Source: an uncultured Lachnospiraceae bacterium (GTDB lineage: Bacteria > Bacillota > Clostridia > Lachnospirales > Lachnospiraceae). From it: a DNA stretch of 59,699 bases. The notes under the pieces are model-generated. The model did not search any database, was not told the origin of the DNA, and worked only from the letters and a program-made list of their open reading frames with translations. The translations under genes and the position numbers were made by a program. Shown here one piece after another: positions 1 to 8,921 of the stretch; position 1 is the first letter of the stretch; the number at the start of each line of letters is the position of its first letter. The DNA lies in contig CAJTSL010000001.1 in the NCBI GenBank assembly GCA_910578845.1, positions 167,046 to 226,744 on the forward strand. Reading direction: 5' to 3'.

Positions 1-1853
1 GACAATTCCTGAAGTTTTGAGACATTCGTGCAGATATCGGGAGCCGCCATCATTTCATCAATTTCAGTATTCCGCTGTTCAATGGAAGTAATGGCTTCTT
101 CACATTTCTTGAGTTCATTTTCTTTCTTTCGTTTAGCAGCTTGTGCCTCCTTCTGGCTTTTCCAGTCCATTTTATTGGCGGATTCGTTAACCGCAGAAGC
201 GGCAGGGTCGCGCCCAAGATCTGCTGCGGCGCTACTGCGGTTTAGCTGTTCGGTTCTTTTCTCTATATAGTATTCATAATTCCCCAGATATTCCGTTAAC
301 GTCTTATCCCTTAAATCCAAGATACGGGTCGCCGTCTTGTTGATAAAGTAACGGTCATGTGAAACATAGAGCACTGTCCCAGTGTAAGCATTGATTGCGC
401 CTTCTAGTATTTCTTTGGACATAATATCTAAATGATTGGTAGGCTCGTCGAGAATCAGGAAGTTAGATTCGGAGAGCATCAGTTTTGCCAAGGAAACGCG
501 GCCCTGTTCGCCACCGCTCAGGGATTCTATTTTTTTGAAGACATCGTCCCCAGTGAACAGAAATGCCGCAAGGGTGTTTCGTATCTGTGTATTGTTCAAA
601 AACGGATAGTCGTCCGAAATTTCTTCAAATAGTGTTTTCTCTGCATGAAGGACGTGATGTTCCTGGTCATAATAGCCAATATCAACGTTCATGCCAAGCC
701 GAATGTTACCGGCATCGGCAGTAACCAGTTCATTAATGATTTTTAGGATGGTGGTCTTGCCGGTACCGTTATCGCCGATGATCGCCACATGTTCGCCTCG
801 TTTGAGCTGGAAGGACAAGTCTTCAAATAAAGCCTGTCCATCAAATGATTTGGCAATGTTCTCCACGTAGAGGACATCGTTCCCGCTGATGATCCTGGGC
901 TCTAACTGTAAGTGCATGTCTGCGCGTGTTTGCTTGGGCTTTTCTAATACTTCGATCTTGCTTAGCATTTTCTCACGGCTTTCGGCTCGCTTGATCGACT
1001 TTTCCCGGTTAAAGGATTTTAGCTTTTCAATGACTTCCTCTTGATGCTTGATTTCGCGCTGTTGGTTCATATAAGCATTGTATTGGGCTATGCGCAGCAT
1101 TTCTTTTTTTTCCGCGTAGGCGGAATAATTCCCGGTAAATGTCGTTGCTTCGGTTTGATCAAGCTCAATGACTTTATTGGCGATGCGGTCTAGGAAATAA
1201 CGGTCATGTGACACGATGATGACGGCGCCTTTATAATTGAGCAGATAAGTTTCCAGCCAAGTGATCGAAGACAGGTCAAGATGGTTCGTAGGCTCATCGA
1301 GAATGATCAGATCAGGCTTTAATAGCAGAAGCTTCCCAAGTGCCACGCGGGTCTTTTGGCCTCCAGAGAGCGTGTCGATGTATTTGGAGAACTCTTCTTG
1401 TGCAAACCCAAGTCCTTTGAGGATGCCGGTCAGTTCACTTTTGTAAGCATAACCGTTTGCGGATTCAAAAGCGTGTGTCAAATCAGCATAAGAATCCATC
1501 AGCTTAGAGAGCTGTTCGCCAGAAGCATTTTTCATCTGTAATTCCGTCGTGCGCATCTGTATCTCTAAATCTATGATATTTTGTTTGACGGACAGTAATT
1601 CATCATAAATAGTGTTTTCACTAGAAACGGCATGATTTTGGGAAAGGTAGCCTACGGTTTTGTTCTTCGACAATGTGACAAGCCCTTCATCAGCAGGGAT
1701 CTCCCCCATAATAATGCGAAGCAGAGTGGTCTTGCCCGCACCGTTGATGCCTACGATAGCTGCTTTGTCATAATCTTCAATATGAAAGGACACATTTTGC
1801 AAAACAGGCACTTCTAAGAATGATTTATGTATATTATTAACAGAAAGTATCAT
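1..1853 (-). CDS. ABC-F family ATPase (partial, C-terminus outside the window)
   Basis: Soluble tandem-ATPase protein of the ABC-F family, which acts on ribosomes (translation factors, or ribosome protection against antibiotics) rather than in transport. Read on the minus strand from an ATG at 1851-1853, with AAGGAG at 1861-1866 as ribosome site. The first ATPase half has a Walker A (GINGAGKTT), an LSGGQ signature and DEPTNHLD; the second has GDNGTGKTT, LSGGEQGR and DEPTNHLD. No membrane segments are seen. A long charged helical linker separates the halves, and the visible end is a Lys/Glu-rich coiled-coil tail, as in Uup/YdiF-type members. About 617 codons are visible and the stop is beyond base 1. 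Whether it is a housekeeping factor or gives drug resistance cannot be decided from the sequence. Confidence 0.95.
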   Translation of the reverse strand, partial: MILSVNNIHKSFLEVPVLQNVSFHIEDYDKAAIVGINGAGKTTLLRIIMGEIPADEGLVTLSKNKTVGYLSQNHAVSSENTIYDELLSVKQNIIDLEIQMRTTELQMKNASGEQLSKLMDSYADLTHAFESANGYAYKSELTGILKGLGFAQEEFSKYIDTLSGGQKTRVALGKLLLLKPDLIILDEPTNHLDLSSITWLETYLLNYKGAVIIVSHDRYFLDRIANKVIELDQTEATTFTGNYSAYAEKKEMLRIAQYNAYMNQQREIKHQEEVIEKLKSFNREKSIKRAESREKMLSKIEVLEKPKQTRADMHLQLEPRIISGNDVLYVENIAKSFDGQALFEDLSFQLKRGEHVAIIGDNGTGKTTILKIINELVTADAGNIRLGMNVDIGYYDQEHHVLHAEKTLFEEISDDYPFLNNTQIRNTLAAFLFTGDDVFKKIESLSGGEQGRVSLAKLMLSESNFLILDEPTNHLDIMSKEILEGAINAYTGTVLYVSHDRYFINKTATRILDLRDKTLTEYLGNYEYYIEKRTEQLNRSSAAADLGRDPAASAVNESANKMDWKSQKEAQAAKRKKENELKKCEEAITSIEQRNTEIDEMMAAPDICTNVSKLQEL

Positions 1854-1924
1854 GGTAACGCTCCTTTTCCTTACTGACACTATTAAGCAATTGCAAAACT
1901 TTTTTATGACTAACGCTATGTTCC

Positions 1925-1953
1925 AGTTTACAGGCTGTGAGCGTAGCTGTCAA
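1925..1953 (-). promoter_or_regulatory. Probable sigma-A promoter of the ABC-F gene
   Basis: On the minus strand a perfect TTGACA (1948-1953) is followed after 17 bases by TAAACT (1925-1930). This is 72 bases before the ABC-F start codon and points away from rex. The -10 matches four of six consensus bases. Confidence 0.45.
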
Positions 1954-2018
1954 ATATTTTACTGCTTTGCTCTTTATGTTCTACTTTTTATTAGAAGTGA
2001 GGAATCTGTCTACGATGC

Positions 2019-2047
2019 TTGCGCTTTTCAGATATATGGAATATAAT
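2019..2047 (+). promoter_or_regulatory. Probable sigma-A promoter of the rex operon
   Basis: TTGCGC (2019-2024), a 17-base spacer and a perfect TATAAT (2042-2047) lie 36 bases before the rex GTG start. Together with the minus-strand promoter it divides the 229-base gap between two divergent units. No clear Rex-type inverted repeat was seen here. Confidence 0.6.
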
Positions 2048-2082
2048 AGAATATTAATGAATGAAAGTAGGAGGCAGTATCA

Positions 2083-2730
2083 GTGGAAGCGAAAGAGATT
2101 TCACAGGCTGTGATAGGCCGGTTGCCCAGATATTTCCGATATCTTGGAATGTTGAAAGACGAAGGCACAGAAAGGGTATCGTCTCAGGAACTAAGCGATA
2201 TTATGCAGGTCACAGCGTCTCAGATCCGGCAGGACTTGAATCATTTCGGTGGCTTTGGACAGCAGGGATATGGTTATAACGTAGAGTATTTATATGGGGA
2301 AATTGGTAAGATCCTTGGTTTGGACAAAGAACATAAGCTGATTATTATAGGCGCCGGGCATTTAGGACAGGCGCTGGCGAATTATATGAATTTTGAACGG
2401 AGAGGATTTATTTTCCGTGGCATATTCGACAATAATCCGAATATCTGTGGCACAAAGATCAGAGATATTGTAGTACGCCCAGTGGAAGAACTGGAAGATT
2501 TTGTAAAAGAGGAAAATATCGATATTGCGGTCCTGACAGTGCCAAAAGACTCTGCCGCAATGATTGCGGAGCAATTAGCGGCATGTGGGATAAAAGCAAT
2601 ATGGAATTTTGCGCACACTGATTTAAAGATGCCAAAGGAGATCCAGATAGAAAATGTACATTTATTAGATAGCTTAATGAAACTGTCTTATAATTTAGCT
2701 TCACATGAAGGAGAAGATTATGCCAAGTAA
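2083..2730 (+). CDS. rex: Redox-sensing transcriptional repressor Rex
   Basis: 215-residue DNA-binding repressor that senses the NADH/NAD+ ratio and, in Gram-positive anaerobes, controls fermentation and hydrogen-metabolism genes. The N-terminal winged helix (about residues 1-80) carries the typical segment around SQIRQDLNHFGGFGQQGYGY. A Rossmann NAD(H) domain follows, with GAGHLGQALANY near residues 86-97 and the conserved FDNNP. Length is normal for Rex. The start is GTG at 2083, chosen because TAGGAGG lies at 2068-2074. Its last 11 bases overlap the next gene, implying translational coupling. Likely targets in this window are the hydrogenase and Nfn genes, which is inference only. Confidence 0.96.
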   Translation: MEAKEISQAVIGRLPRYFRYLGMLKDEGTERVSSQELSDIMQVTASQIRQDLNHFGGFGQQGYGYNVEYLYGEIGKILGLDKEHKLIIIGAGHLGQALANYMNFERRGFIFRGIFDNNPNICGTKIRDIVVRPVEELEDFVKEENIDIAVLTVPKDSAAMIAEQLAACGIKAIWNFAHTDLKMPKEIQIENVHLLDSLMKLSYNLASHEGEDYAK

Positions 2731-3382
2731 AGAGGAAGTATTTAAGACTGCATTGTCTGGTAAACAAATACCGATATTGACGCTAGACCATAAGTGGCAT
2801 AGGCTTTTTGGACAGGAGGAACGAACGCCGCAGATCAGGAATCTAGAGAACCGGCTCAACGAATTGGTAAAGCGACAGGGGAAGCTCAATACAGAAAGCA
2901 AGGATATCAAGAAAATTAAGAAGAAGTTAATGGATGAAATTGTCATGATTGCTGATAAGCTGCTACAGATACCTGACAGTATGAAACTTTCAAGAGATAT
3001 GGATGAGCATAAGCGGCTTATTAATGAATGCAATGAAAAGCTTGAGGGATATGAAGAAGAACTTTCAAAAATGCCAAGGGAAATCGACAGAGTGAACAAG
3101 GAGCTGATGACTTTATCCATGGATATCTGCTACAAGAAAATACAGGAAAATGATAAAGAAATCCAAGCTCTTGATGAATGGATTAAGCAGACAAGGCGTG
3201 AGTTGAAGAAGAAGGTCATCCGAAAAGAGGAAAAGGAAGAATATAATCATCAGATGTATGCCTATATGCATGATATTTTTGGAGCAGATGTAATAGAAAT
3301 ATTTGACAGAAAGTATAATCTGGAAGCAACCGGGGAAAAAACCAAACAAGGGAAAAGGAAAAAGAGTGCACCGGAATCATAG
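2720..3382 (+). CDS. Coiled-coil protein of unknown function, coupled to rex
   Basis: A 220-residue, highly charged, probably cytosolic protein. No enzyme motif, signal peptide or membrane segment is visible. Most of its length (about residues 35-185) has a heptad-like Lys/Glu/Leu pattern typical of long coiled coils, followed by a short basic Lys-rich tail. I chose ATG 2720 because the in-frame ATG at 2705 contains the AAGGAG that would serve as ribosome site. It starts inside the last codons of rex and is followed 61 bases later by nnr, so it probably shares the rex transcript. I do not recognise a family and assign no function. Confidence 0.75.
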   Translation: MPSKEEVFKTALSGKQIPILTLDHKWHRLFGQEERTPQIRNLENRLNELVKRQGKLNTESKDIKKIKKKLMDEIVMIADKLLQIPDSMKLSRDMDEHKRLINECNEKLEGYEEELSKMPREIDRVNKELMTLSMDICYKKIQENDKEIQALDEWIKQTRRELKKKVIRKEEKEEYNHQMYAYMHDIFGADVIEIFDRKYNLEATGEKTKQGKRKKSAPES

Positions 3383-3443
3383 GATTTTGGTGCATTTCGT
3401 TCAGGCATAGAAAGGCAAGAAGAGAACGGGATGGGAGAATAGA

Positions 3444-5024
3444 ATGGAGTACCTTGTAACAGGGACAGAAATGAAAGAGTATGATAAGAATACGACGGAA
3501 CGCTTGCAAATGCCTTCATTGGTGCTAATGGAGCGCGCGGCGCTTGTCACTGTGGAACAGATCAAGCAAGAGAAGGGGGATTTTAAGTACCGCGTATTGG
3601 TTGTAGCCGGATGTGGCAATAACGGTGGGGACGGGTTTGCCATCGGCAGGCTTTTGTTGCTACAAGGTTATCAGGTAGATTTCGTATTAGTGGGGGAAGA
3701 AGAAAAATGCAGTGAAGAGACTGCGCACCAGCTAGCGATTCTTTCACAGTATGGTCATTGCCCATATGACAGAATTCCGGATGCTGAATATGATATAGTA
3801 ATCGATGCTCTTTTTGGCGTAGGGCTATCCAGGAACATAGAAGGGATTTATGAAGAGGCCGTTGATACGATGAACCGACTGCACTGTTATGTTTGTTCCG
3901 TTGATATTCCTTCCGGTATCCATGCCGGTACCGGGGAGGTTTTGGGATGTGCGGTGAGGGCGGATTTGACGGTAACATATGGGTTTTATAAACTGGGTGA
4001 GTTTCTCTATCCGGGAGCAGGATATTGTGGTAAAATCATATGCGGACAGATTGGGATTGATGAATATAGTTTTATGGGAAGAAAGCCATATTGTTACACT
4101 TATAGGAATGATATGGATATAGCCCTACCGGAGCGTAGACGGGATGGCAATAAGGGGACATTTGGGAAAGTGCTTGTCATAGCCGGCAGTGATACGGTGT
4201 GTGGCGCTGCGCTCATGGCATGTCAAAGCGCCTTCCGAATGGGCGCTGGCATGGTAAAGGCTGTGACATCCCGGAAGAACCGTGTGGCGCTTTCCCAAAC
4301 GGTACCGGAAGCAATGGTAACGGTTTATGATACGGGATTATGGGAGGAAGAGGGACCGGATGCCCGTTTCCTTGCAGAATTTGAGACGGCGTTATCATGG
4401 GCAGATTGCATCTTGATCGGGCCGGGTATTGGATTGGGGAAAGAAGCAGAATGGATGCTGCGGTATTGTATTGAGAAAAACATGCTGCCGATGGTAGTGG
4501 ACGCAGATGCCCTGAATCTATTGGCGGAGAATGAGGAATTATTAAATACCTTACGCAAAAGCATAACGGACGGGCGCATTGTGGATGATGCATCAAAGAA
4601 AGAACAGCGAGATGTCATCTTAACGCCACATATGGCAGAGTTTGCGAGATTGTATCACTGTACGGTGCCGGAAGCGGCGCGGAATATTCTACAATATCCC
4701 CAGGAATTGGCGGATAAGACGCAATGTGTCGTAGTCTGTAAAGATGTAAGAACGGTTGTGGCAAAGCCACAGGGAGATCATCTCTACATCAATACAACAG
4801 GCAATGATGGCATGGCAACGGCCGGCTCTGGGGATGTGCTAGCAGGCATGGTCACTGGTTTGCTTGTGCAGGGAGCGCAGGCAGCGGATGCCGCTATCTT
4901 AGGCGTATATTTGCATGGCGTGGCAGGGGATCTTGCAGCGGGGCGATATGGCAGATACAGTATGTTGGCGAGAGACATTATCGGGCAGATACCAGATTCC
5001 CTGGCGCAGACCGGATATTCGTAG
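3444..5024 (+). CDS. nnr: Bifunctional NAD(P)H-hydrate epimerase / ADP-dependent NAD(P)H-hydrate dehydratase
   Basis: 526-residue repair enzyme that restores damaged (hydrated) NADH and NADPH. The N-terminal YjeF_N epimerase domain (about 1-215) has the loop GCGNNGGDGFAIGR at 56-69. The C-terminal ribokinase-like dehydratase domain (about 225-520) shows GNKGTFGKVLVIAGS, a GPGIG loop and, near residue 455, the NDGMATAGSGDVLAG signature that binds ADP and the catalytic Asp. Length is normal for the fused bacterial form. GGGAG lies ahead of ATG 3444. It sits between the rex pair and alr; NAD(P)H repair beside a NADH sensor is a sensible pairing but not proof of co-regulation. Confidence 0.95.
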   Translation: MEYLVTGTEMKEYDKNTTERLQMPSLVLMERAALVTVEQIKQEKGDFKYRVLVVAGCGNNGGDGFAIGRLLLLQGYQVDFVLVGEEEKCSEETAHQLAILSQYGHCPYDRIPDAEYDIVIDALFGVGLSRNIEGIYEEAVDTMNRLHCYVCSVDIPSGIHAGTGEVLGCAVRADLTVTYGFYKLGEFLYPGAGYCGKIICGQIGIDEYSFMGRKPYCYTYRNDMDIALPERRRDGNKGTFGKVLVIAGSDTVCGAALMACQSAFRMGAGMVKAVTSRKNRVALSQTVPEAMVTVYDTGLWEEEGPDARFLAEFETALSWADCILIGPGIGLGKEAEWMLRYCIEKNMLPMVVDADALNLLAENEELLNTLRKSITDGRIVDDASKKEQRDVILTPHMAEFARLYHCTVPEAARNILQYPQELADKTQCVVVCKDVRTVVAKPQGDHLYINTTGNDGMATAGSGDVLAGMVTGLLVQGAQAADAAILGVYLHGVAGDLAAGRYGRYSMLARDIIGQIPDSLAQTGYS

Positions 5025-5084
5025 GCAAGCTGGAATAAGGTGCAGTAAGGCTAAGAAATAGGAAGAAAGGCACGGTTATCAGGA

Positions 5085-6275
5085 ATGTTAGAAAAATACC
5101 AAAGGGTATATGCAACAATAGATTTGGATGCAGTCCATGACAATATAGAAGAGATGAAACGTAATATTTCCCCGGATACACAGATCATGGGGATTATCAA
5201 AGCAGATGGCTATGGACATGGCGCCGTTATGATAGGCAAAGAGCTAGAACCGGTTCCCTATGTCTTTGGTTATGGAGTGGCAACGGCAGAGGAGGCTTTT
5301 CATCTGCGGAATGCAGGACTTCATAAACCGATCCTGATCTTAGGATATACGTTTCCCTATAGTTATGAGGAAATAATTATGCAAGATATCAGGCCGACAG
5401 TATTCCGCTATGATATGTTGGAGCAACTTTCCGAATGTGCGGCAAAGCTGGGGAAAAAGGTGAAAGTGCATATAAAAGTGGATACAGGAATGACGAGGAT
5501 CGGTGTTTTGCCGGATGAAAGCGGGATGGCATTTGTGAAAAAAGCGCTTTCTTATAAGGAATTAGAGATTGAAGGTGTTTTCACTCATTTTGCCAAAGCA
5601 GACGAAACCGATAAGAGCGCAGCAAGAAAACAACTTGACCAGATAAGTCAATTCATGGATAGGATAGAGACGGAAACGGGGTACCATATTCCTGTTAAGC
5701 ATTGTGCTAACAGCGCCGGCATTATGGAATTAAAAGAAGCGAATATGGATGTGGTGCGTGCCGGAATAATCTTATACGGGATGCAGCCCTCAGATGAGGT
5801 CAGGAAAGATATGGCCCTTAAGCCGGTATTATCGTTAAAGAGCCATATCGTTTATATCAAGCAGGTAGAAAAAGGAACGCCTGTCAGCTACGGTGGCACA
5901 TATATAACCGATAAGCGCATGCGGATTGCGACAATTCCGGTTGGATATGCAGACGGTTATGCAAGAGCGCTTTCTAATAAAGGATATGTGCTGATCCATG
6001 GGAAAAGGGCGCCAATTCTTGGCAGGATCTGTATGGACCAGTTTATGGTAAGCGTAGAGGATATTCCAGAAGCGCAGATGGGAACAGAAGTGACGCTTAT
6101 CGGAAGAGATGGTTCCGAGCAGATTACAATGGAAGAAGTTGGGGAGCTTTCAGGCAGGTTTAATTATGAGTTTGCCTGTGAGCTAGGACCAAGAGTCCCA
6201 AGAGTTTATGTGAAAAATGGGAGAATTTGTGCGTATACCTTCGGAGAAATTGGCAATACTATTGCTGTCAGTTAG
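5085..6275 (+). CDS. alr: Alanine racemase
   Basis: 396-residue PLP enzyme converting L-alanine to D-alanine for peptidoglycan. The PLP lysine is K39 in the motif MGIIKADGYGHGA, and the second catalytic base is Y269 in PVSYGGTY. The GRICMDQFM segment near residue 310 is also typical. An N-terminal TIM-barrel and a C-terminal beta domain fit the usual length. It lies 60 bases after nnr and 32 bases before mazF. The alr-mazF order is the same as the Bacillus alr-ndoAI-ndoA locus, except that the antitoxin gene is missing here. Confidence 0.97.
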   Translation: MLEKYQRVYATIDLDAVHDNIEEMKRNISPDTQIMGIIKADGYGHGAVMIGKELEPVPYVFGYGVATAEEAFHLRNAGLHKPILILGYTFPYSYEEIIMQDIRPTVFRYDMLEQLSECAAKLGKKVKVHIKVDTGMTRIGVLPDESGMAFVKKALSYKELEIEGVFTHFAKADETDKSAARKQLDQISQFMDRIETETGYHIPVKHCANSAGIMELKEANMDVVRAGIILYGMQPSDEVRKDMALKPVLSLKSHIVYIKQVEKGTPVSYGGTYITDKRMRIATIPVGYADGYARALSNKGYVLIHGKRAPILGRICMDQFMVSVEDIPEAQMGTEVTLIGRDGSEQITMEEVGELSGRFNYEFACELGPRVPRVYVKNGRICAYTFGEIGNTIAVS

Positions 6276-6307
6276 AATTGCTGGATTGATTGAAGGAAGT
6301 GTGGGAT

Positions 6308-6649
6308 ATGAAACGAGGAGATATTTATTATGCGGATTTACGGCCGGTAATCGGCTCAGAGCAGGGGGGAGTTAGACCAGTACTGATCATACAAAATGAT
6401 ATTGGGAACAAACATAGCCCGACAGTAATCTGTGCAGCGATTACATCCAAAATGAACAAGGCGAAACTGCCGACCCATATTGAATTGAACGCAGGGAAAT
6501 ATGATATGGTGAAAGATTCTGTCATTTTGTTGGAGCAGCTTCGCACAATTGACAAGAAGCGCTTAAAAGACAGAGTCTGTCATTTAGATCAGGAAATAAT
6601 GAAAGAAGTCAATACGGGATTAATGGTCAGCCTTGAACTTGGTACATAA
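6308..6649 (+). CDS. mazF: MazF/PemK-family mRNA endoribonuclease, no antitoxin gene adjacent
   Basis: 113-residue ribosome-independent mRNA interferase of the MazF/NdoA family. The fold starts with MKRGDIYYADL, and the residues known to be catalytic in NdoA are kept: R23 in GGVRPV and T46 in AAITSK. The conserved LPTHIEL and DSVILLEQLRTIDKKRL stretches follow. I chose ATG 6308 over the in-frame ATG at 6290 because the family begins at MKRGD and GGAAG lies upstream. Only 32 bases separate it from alr, leaving no space for a MazE/EndoAI antitoxin, and the downstream gene is a membrane protein. It looks intact, so either a distant antitoxin exists or it is controlled in another way. Confidence 0.93.
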   Translation: MKRGDIYYADLRPVIGSEQGGVRPVLIIQNDIGNKHSPTVICAAITSKMNKAKLPTHIELNAGKYDMVKDSVILLEQLRTIDKKRLKDRVCHLDQEIMKEVNTGLMVSLELGT

Positions 6650-6709
6650 GAGCTGCATTTAAATACCAAAGAATTTCGTTGTAGATAAGAATGGAGGATA
6701 TACGAAGTT

Positions 6710-8128
6710 ATGGAAGATGGCACTGGCATAGTGAATGTCGTAAACGGCGGCATGGCACTGATATTTTTTATCCTGCTATTTATAGAGATGATGGTTTATG
6801 GCGTAAATGCCGCAATCCAGAACAGACATGAGCAGGAACCGGATGATATGCAGAAGGATATTGATAAGAAAACAATGAGGCTGCAATATCTGATTGACAA
6901 TCCTTCTAAGTATACAAATGCGGTACAGCTTGGCGTTGTGACAGTGAATATGCTGTTTGGCGCTTTGCTGCTATATCGCCTTAACAGTTATTTTAGCTAT
7001 CTGATATATCGCATGGCGGTGAATAATATAGCCGGATTACAATTGTGGCATGTGAAGTGCCTGGCCGTATTGACAGGGGCAGTCGTGACGATATGCCTGC
7101 TCTACATAGTGCTTACTTTCGGGGTGCTTCTGCCGAGGAAAGCAGCATCAAGGTATCCGGACGCATGGATCCGCGCCTGTATTACGCCGATTTACTATTA
7201 TGTGCGTTTGGTCGCGCCTTTTACGACATTTTTATCCGTGTCGGCAAAGGGGATCTTACAGGTATTCGGGATCAGAGGATTGGATGAGACGTCCGATGTG
7301 ACTGAGGAAGAAATCCTTTCTATGATTAATGTTGGCCATGAGCAGGGTGTTTTGCTTGCAAGCGAGGCGGAAATGTTAACGAATATTTTCGAATACGGGG
7401 AAAAAGAAGCAAAAGACATAATGATAAACCGTAACAATATGATAGCGATTGATTGTAATGTGACATTGCAGGAAGCGGCAGCTTTTATTCTGGAAGCACA
7501 TAACAGCCGGTTTCCTGTCTATAACGGTACGATTGATCATATAGTCGGCATTTTGCATTTGAAAGATGTCATGAGGATGCAAATGCATGAGAAAATGATG
7601 AGCAAACCGATTGGGAAAATAAAGGGATTGCTTCGGGAGCCGTTGTTTATTACCGAGACAAGGAAATTAGATGATCTGCTAAAGACGATGCAGAGTGAGA
7701 AAATACAGATGGCGATCGTCATTGACGAATATGGGCAGACAGCCGGGCTTCTTGCATTAGAAGATATCCTGGAAGAGATTGTCGGCAATATTCAGGATGA
7801 GTATGACGAAGACGAGAGCTATATTAAGGAAAACGGGCAGAATGAATACATTATTGATGGCATGATGCCGCTTGATGAACTTGGAGAACAGCTAGGCGTT
7901 ACATTCGAAGAGGAGAACTTTGATACTGTGAACGGTTTTGTGATTGGCAGGCTGGAGCATATACCTGAGGACGGGGAACAGTTTGAGTTCTGGCATCAGG
8001 GATATCGTTTCCGCATTTTAGAAGCGAAGGAGCGCATGATCCAAAGCGTCCTTGCATCCAAAATGCCGGAACCGAAAGTGTCAGAAGAAAAAAGCGACAA
8101 GATAGTTGAAGAAGCAGAAGAAAAATGA
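6710..8128 (+). CDS. CNNM/CorC (HlyC)-family membrane protein with CBS pair
   Basis: 472-residue membrane protein of the CNNM/CorC group, whose better-studied members move Mg2+ or other divalent cations. An N-terminal DUF21 domain has about four hydrophobic segments (near residues 8-28, 72-95, 115-145 and 155-180). A CBS-domain pair follows (about 215-345), including NRNNMIAID and the DEYGQTAGLLALEDILEEIVG motif. A CorC_HlyC domain (about 360-440) and a charged tail complete it. TGGAGG lies ahead of ATG 6710. It is probably in the alr-mazF transcript. The older name hemolysin C does not imply a haemolytic role. Confidence 0.92.
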   Translation: MEDGTGIVNVVNGGMALIFFILLFIEMMVYGVNAAIQNRHEQEPDDMQKDIDKKTMRLQYLIDNPSKYTNAVQLGVVTVNMLFGALLLYRLNSYFSYLIYRMAVNNIAGLQLWHVKCLAVLTGAVVTICLLYIVLTFGVLLPRKAASRYPDAWIRACITPIYYYVRLVAPFTTFLSVSAKGILQVFGIRGLDETSDVTEEEILSMINVGHEQGVLLASEAEMLTNIFEYGEKEAKDIMINRNNMIAIDCNVTLQEAAAFILEAHNSRFPVYNGTIDHIVGILHLKDVMRMQMHEKMMSKPIGKIKGLLREPLFITETRKLDDLLKTMQSEKIQMAIVIDEYGQTAGLLALEDILEEIVGNIQDEYDEDESYIKENGQNEYIIDGMMPLDELGEQLGVTFEEENFDTVNGFVIGRLEHIPEDGEQFEFWHQGYRFRILEAKERMIQSVLASKMPEPKVSEEKSDKIVEEAEEK

Positions 8129-8174
8129 TAGTATAATAAATTGTATATGACTAAGAACAAAGGAGAACGGAAAT

Positions 8175-8903
8175 ATGTCAGGACATTCAAAGTTTGCAAA
8201 TATTAAACATAAGAAAGAAAAAAACGATGCGGCAAAAGGCAAGATCTTTACGATTATTGGAAGGGAAATTGCAGTTGCAGTAAAAGAGGGAGGCTCTGAC
8301 CCGAGCAATAATTTTAAACTGGCACAGGTCATTGCTAAGGCAAAAGCCAATAATATGCCCAATGATACGATAGAAAGAGGTATTAAGAAAGCGGCTGGCG
8401 AGAATGACAATGTCACTTACAAATATGTTACGTATGAGGGATACGGGCCTAATGGCATTGCGATCATCGTCGATGCGCTGACAGATAACAGTAACAGGAC
8501 GGCAGCTAATGTAAGAAGCGCTTTTACGAAAGGACAGGGAAGTATCGGGACTCCTGGCTGCGTTTCCTTTATGTTTGATAAGAGAGGGCTGATTATTGTC
8601 GATAAAGAGGAATGCGACATGGAGGCCGACGATCTGATGATGTTGGCGCTTGACGGAGGCGCTGAGGATTTTGCGGAAGAAGATGACAGTTATGAAATCT
8701 ATACGGCGCCCGATGATCTAGAAGCGGTGGTCAATGCGCTGTCTGCTTCAGGGATTCCCATGGTATCATCGGAAGTGTCCATGATCCCCCAGAATTGGGT
8801 GGAACTGACCGATGAGACCGCTGTGAAGAATTTGCAAAAGACATTGGACTTATTAGAAGATGATGATGATGTGCAGGCGGTGTACCATAATTGGGAAATG
8901 TAA
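8175..8903 (+). CDS. yebC: YebC/PmpR-family protein
   Basis: 242-residue cytosolic protein of the YebC/TACO1 family. Members are annotated as DNA-binding regulators, and recent work also links them to translation of difficult (proline-rich) sequences. The N-terminus MSGHSKFANIKHKK is diagnostic, as are the GPNGIAIIVDALTDN and NRTAANVRSAFTK stretches and the acidic DDDD segment near the end. Length is normal. AAAGGAGA precedes ATG 8175. A TATAAT at 8132-8137 lies just upstream without a good -35, so an own promoter is possible but weak. Confidence 0.95.
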   Translation: MSGHSKFANIKHKKEKNDAAKGKIFTIIGREIAVAVKEGGSDPSNNFKLAQVIAKAKANNMPNDTIERGIKKAAGENDNVTYKYVTYEGYGPNGIAIIVDALTDNSNRTAANVRSAFTKGQGSIGTPGCVSFMFDKRGLIIVDKEECDMEADDLMMLALDGGAEDFAEEDDSYEIYTAPDDLEAVVNALSASGIPMVSSEVSMIPQNWVELTDETAVKNLQKTLDLLEDDDDVQAVYHNWEM

Positions 8904-8921
8904 AAAGGGCGTGGTATCGGA

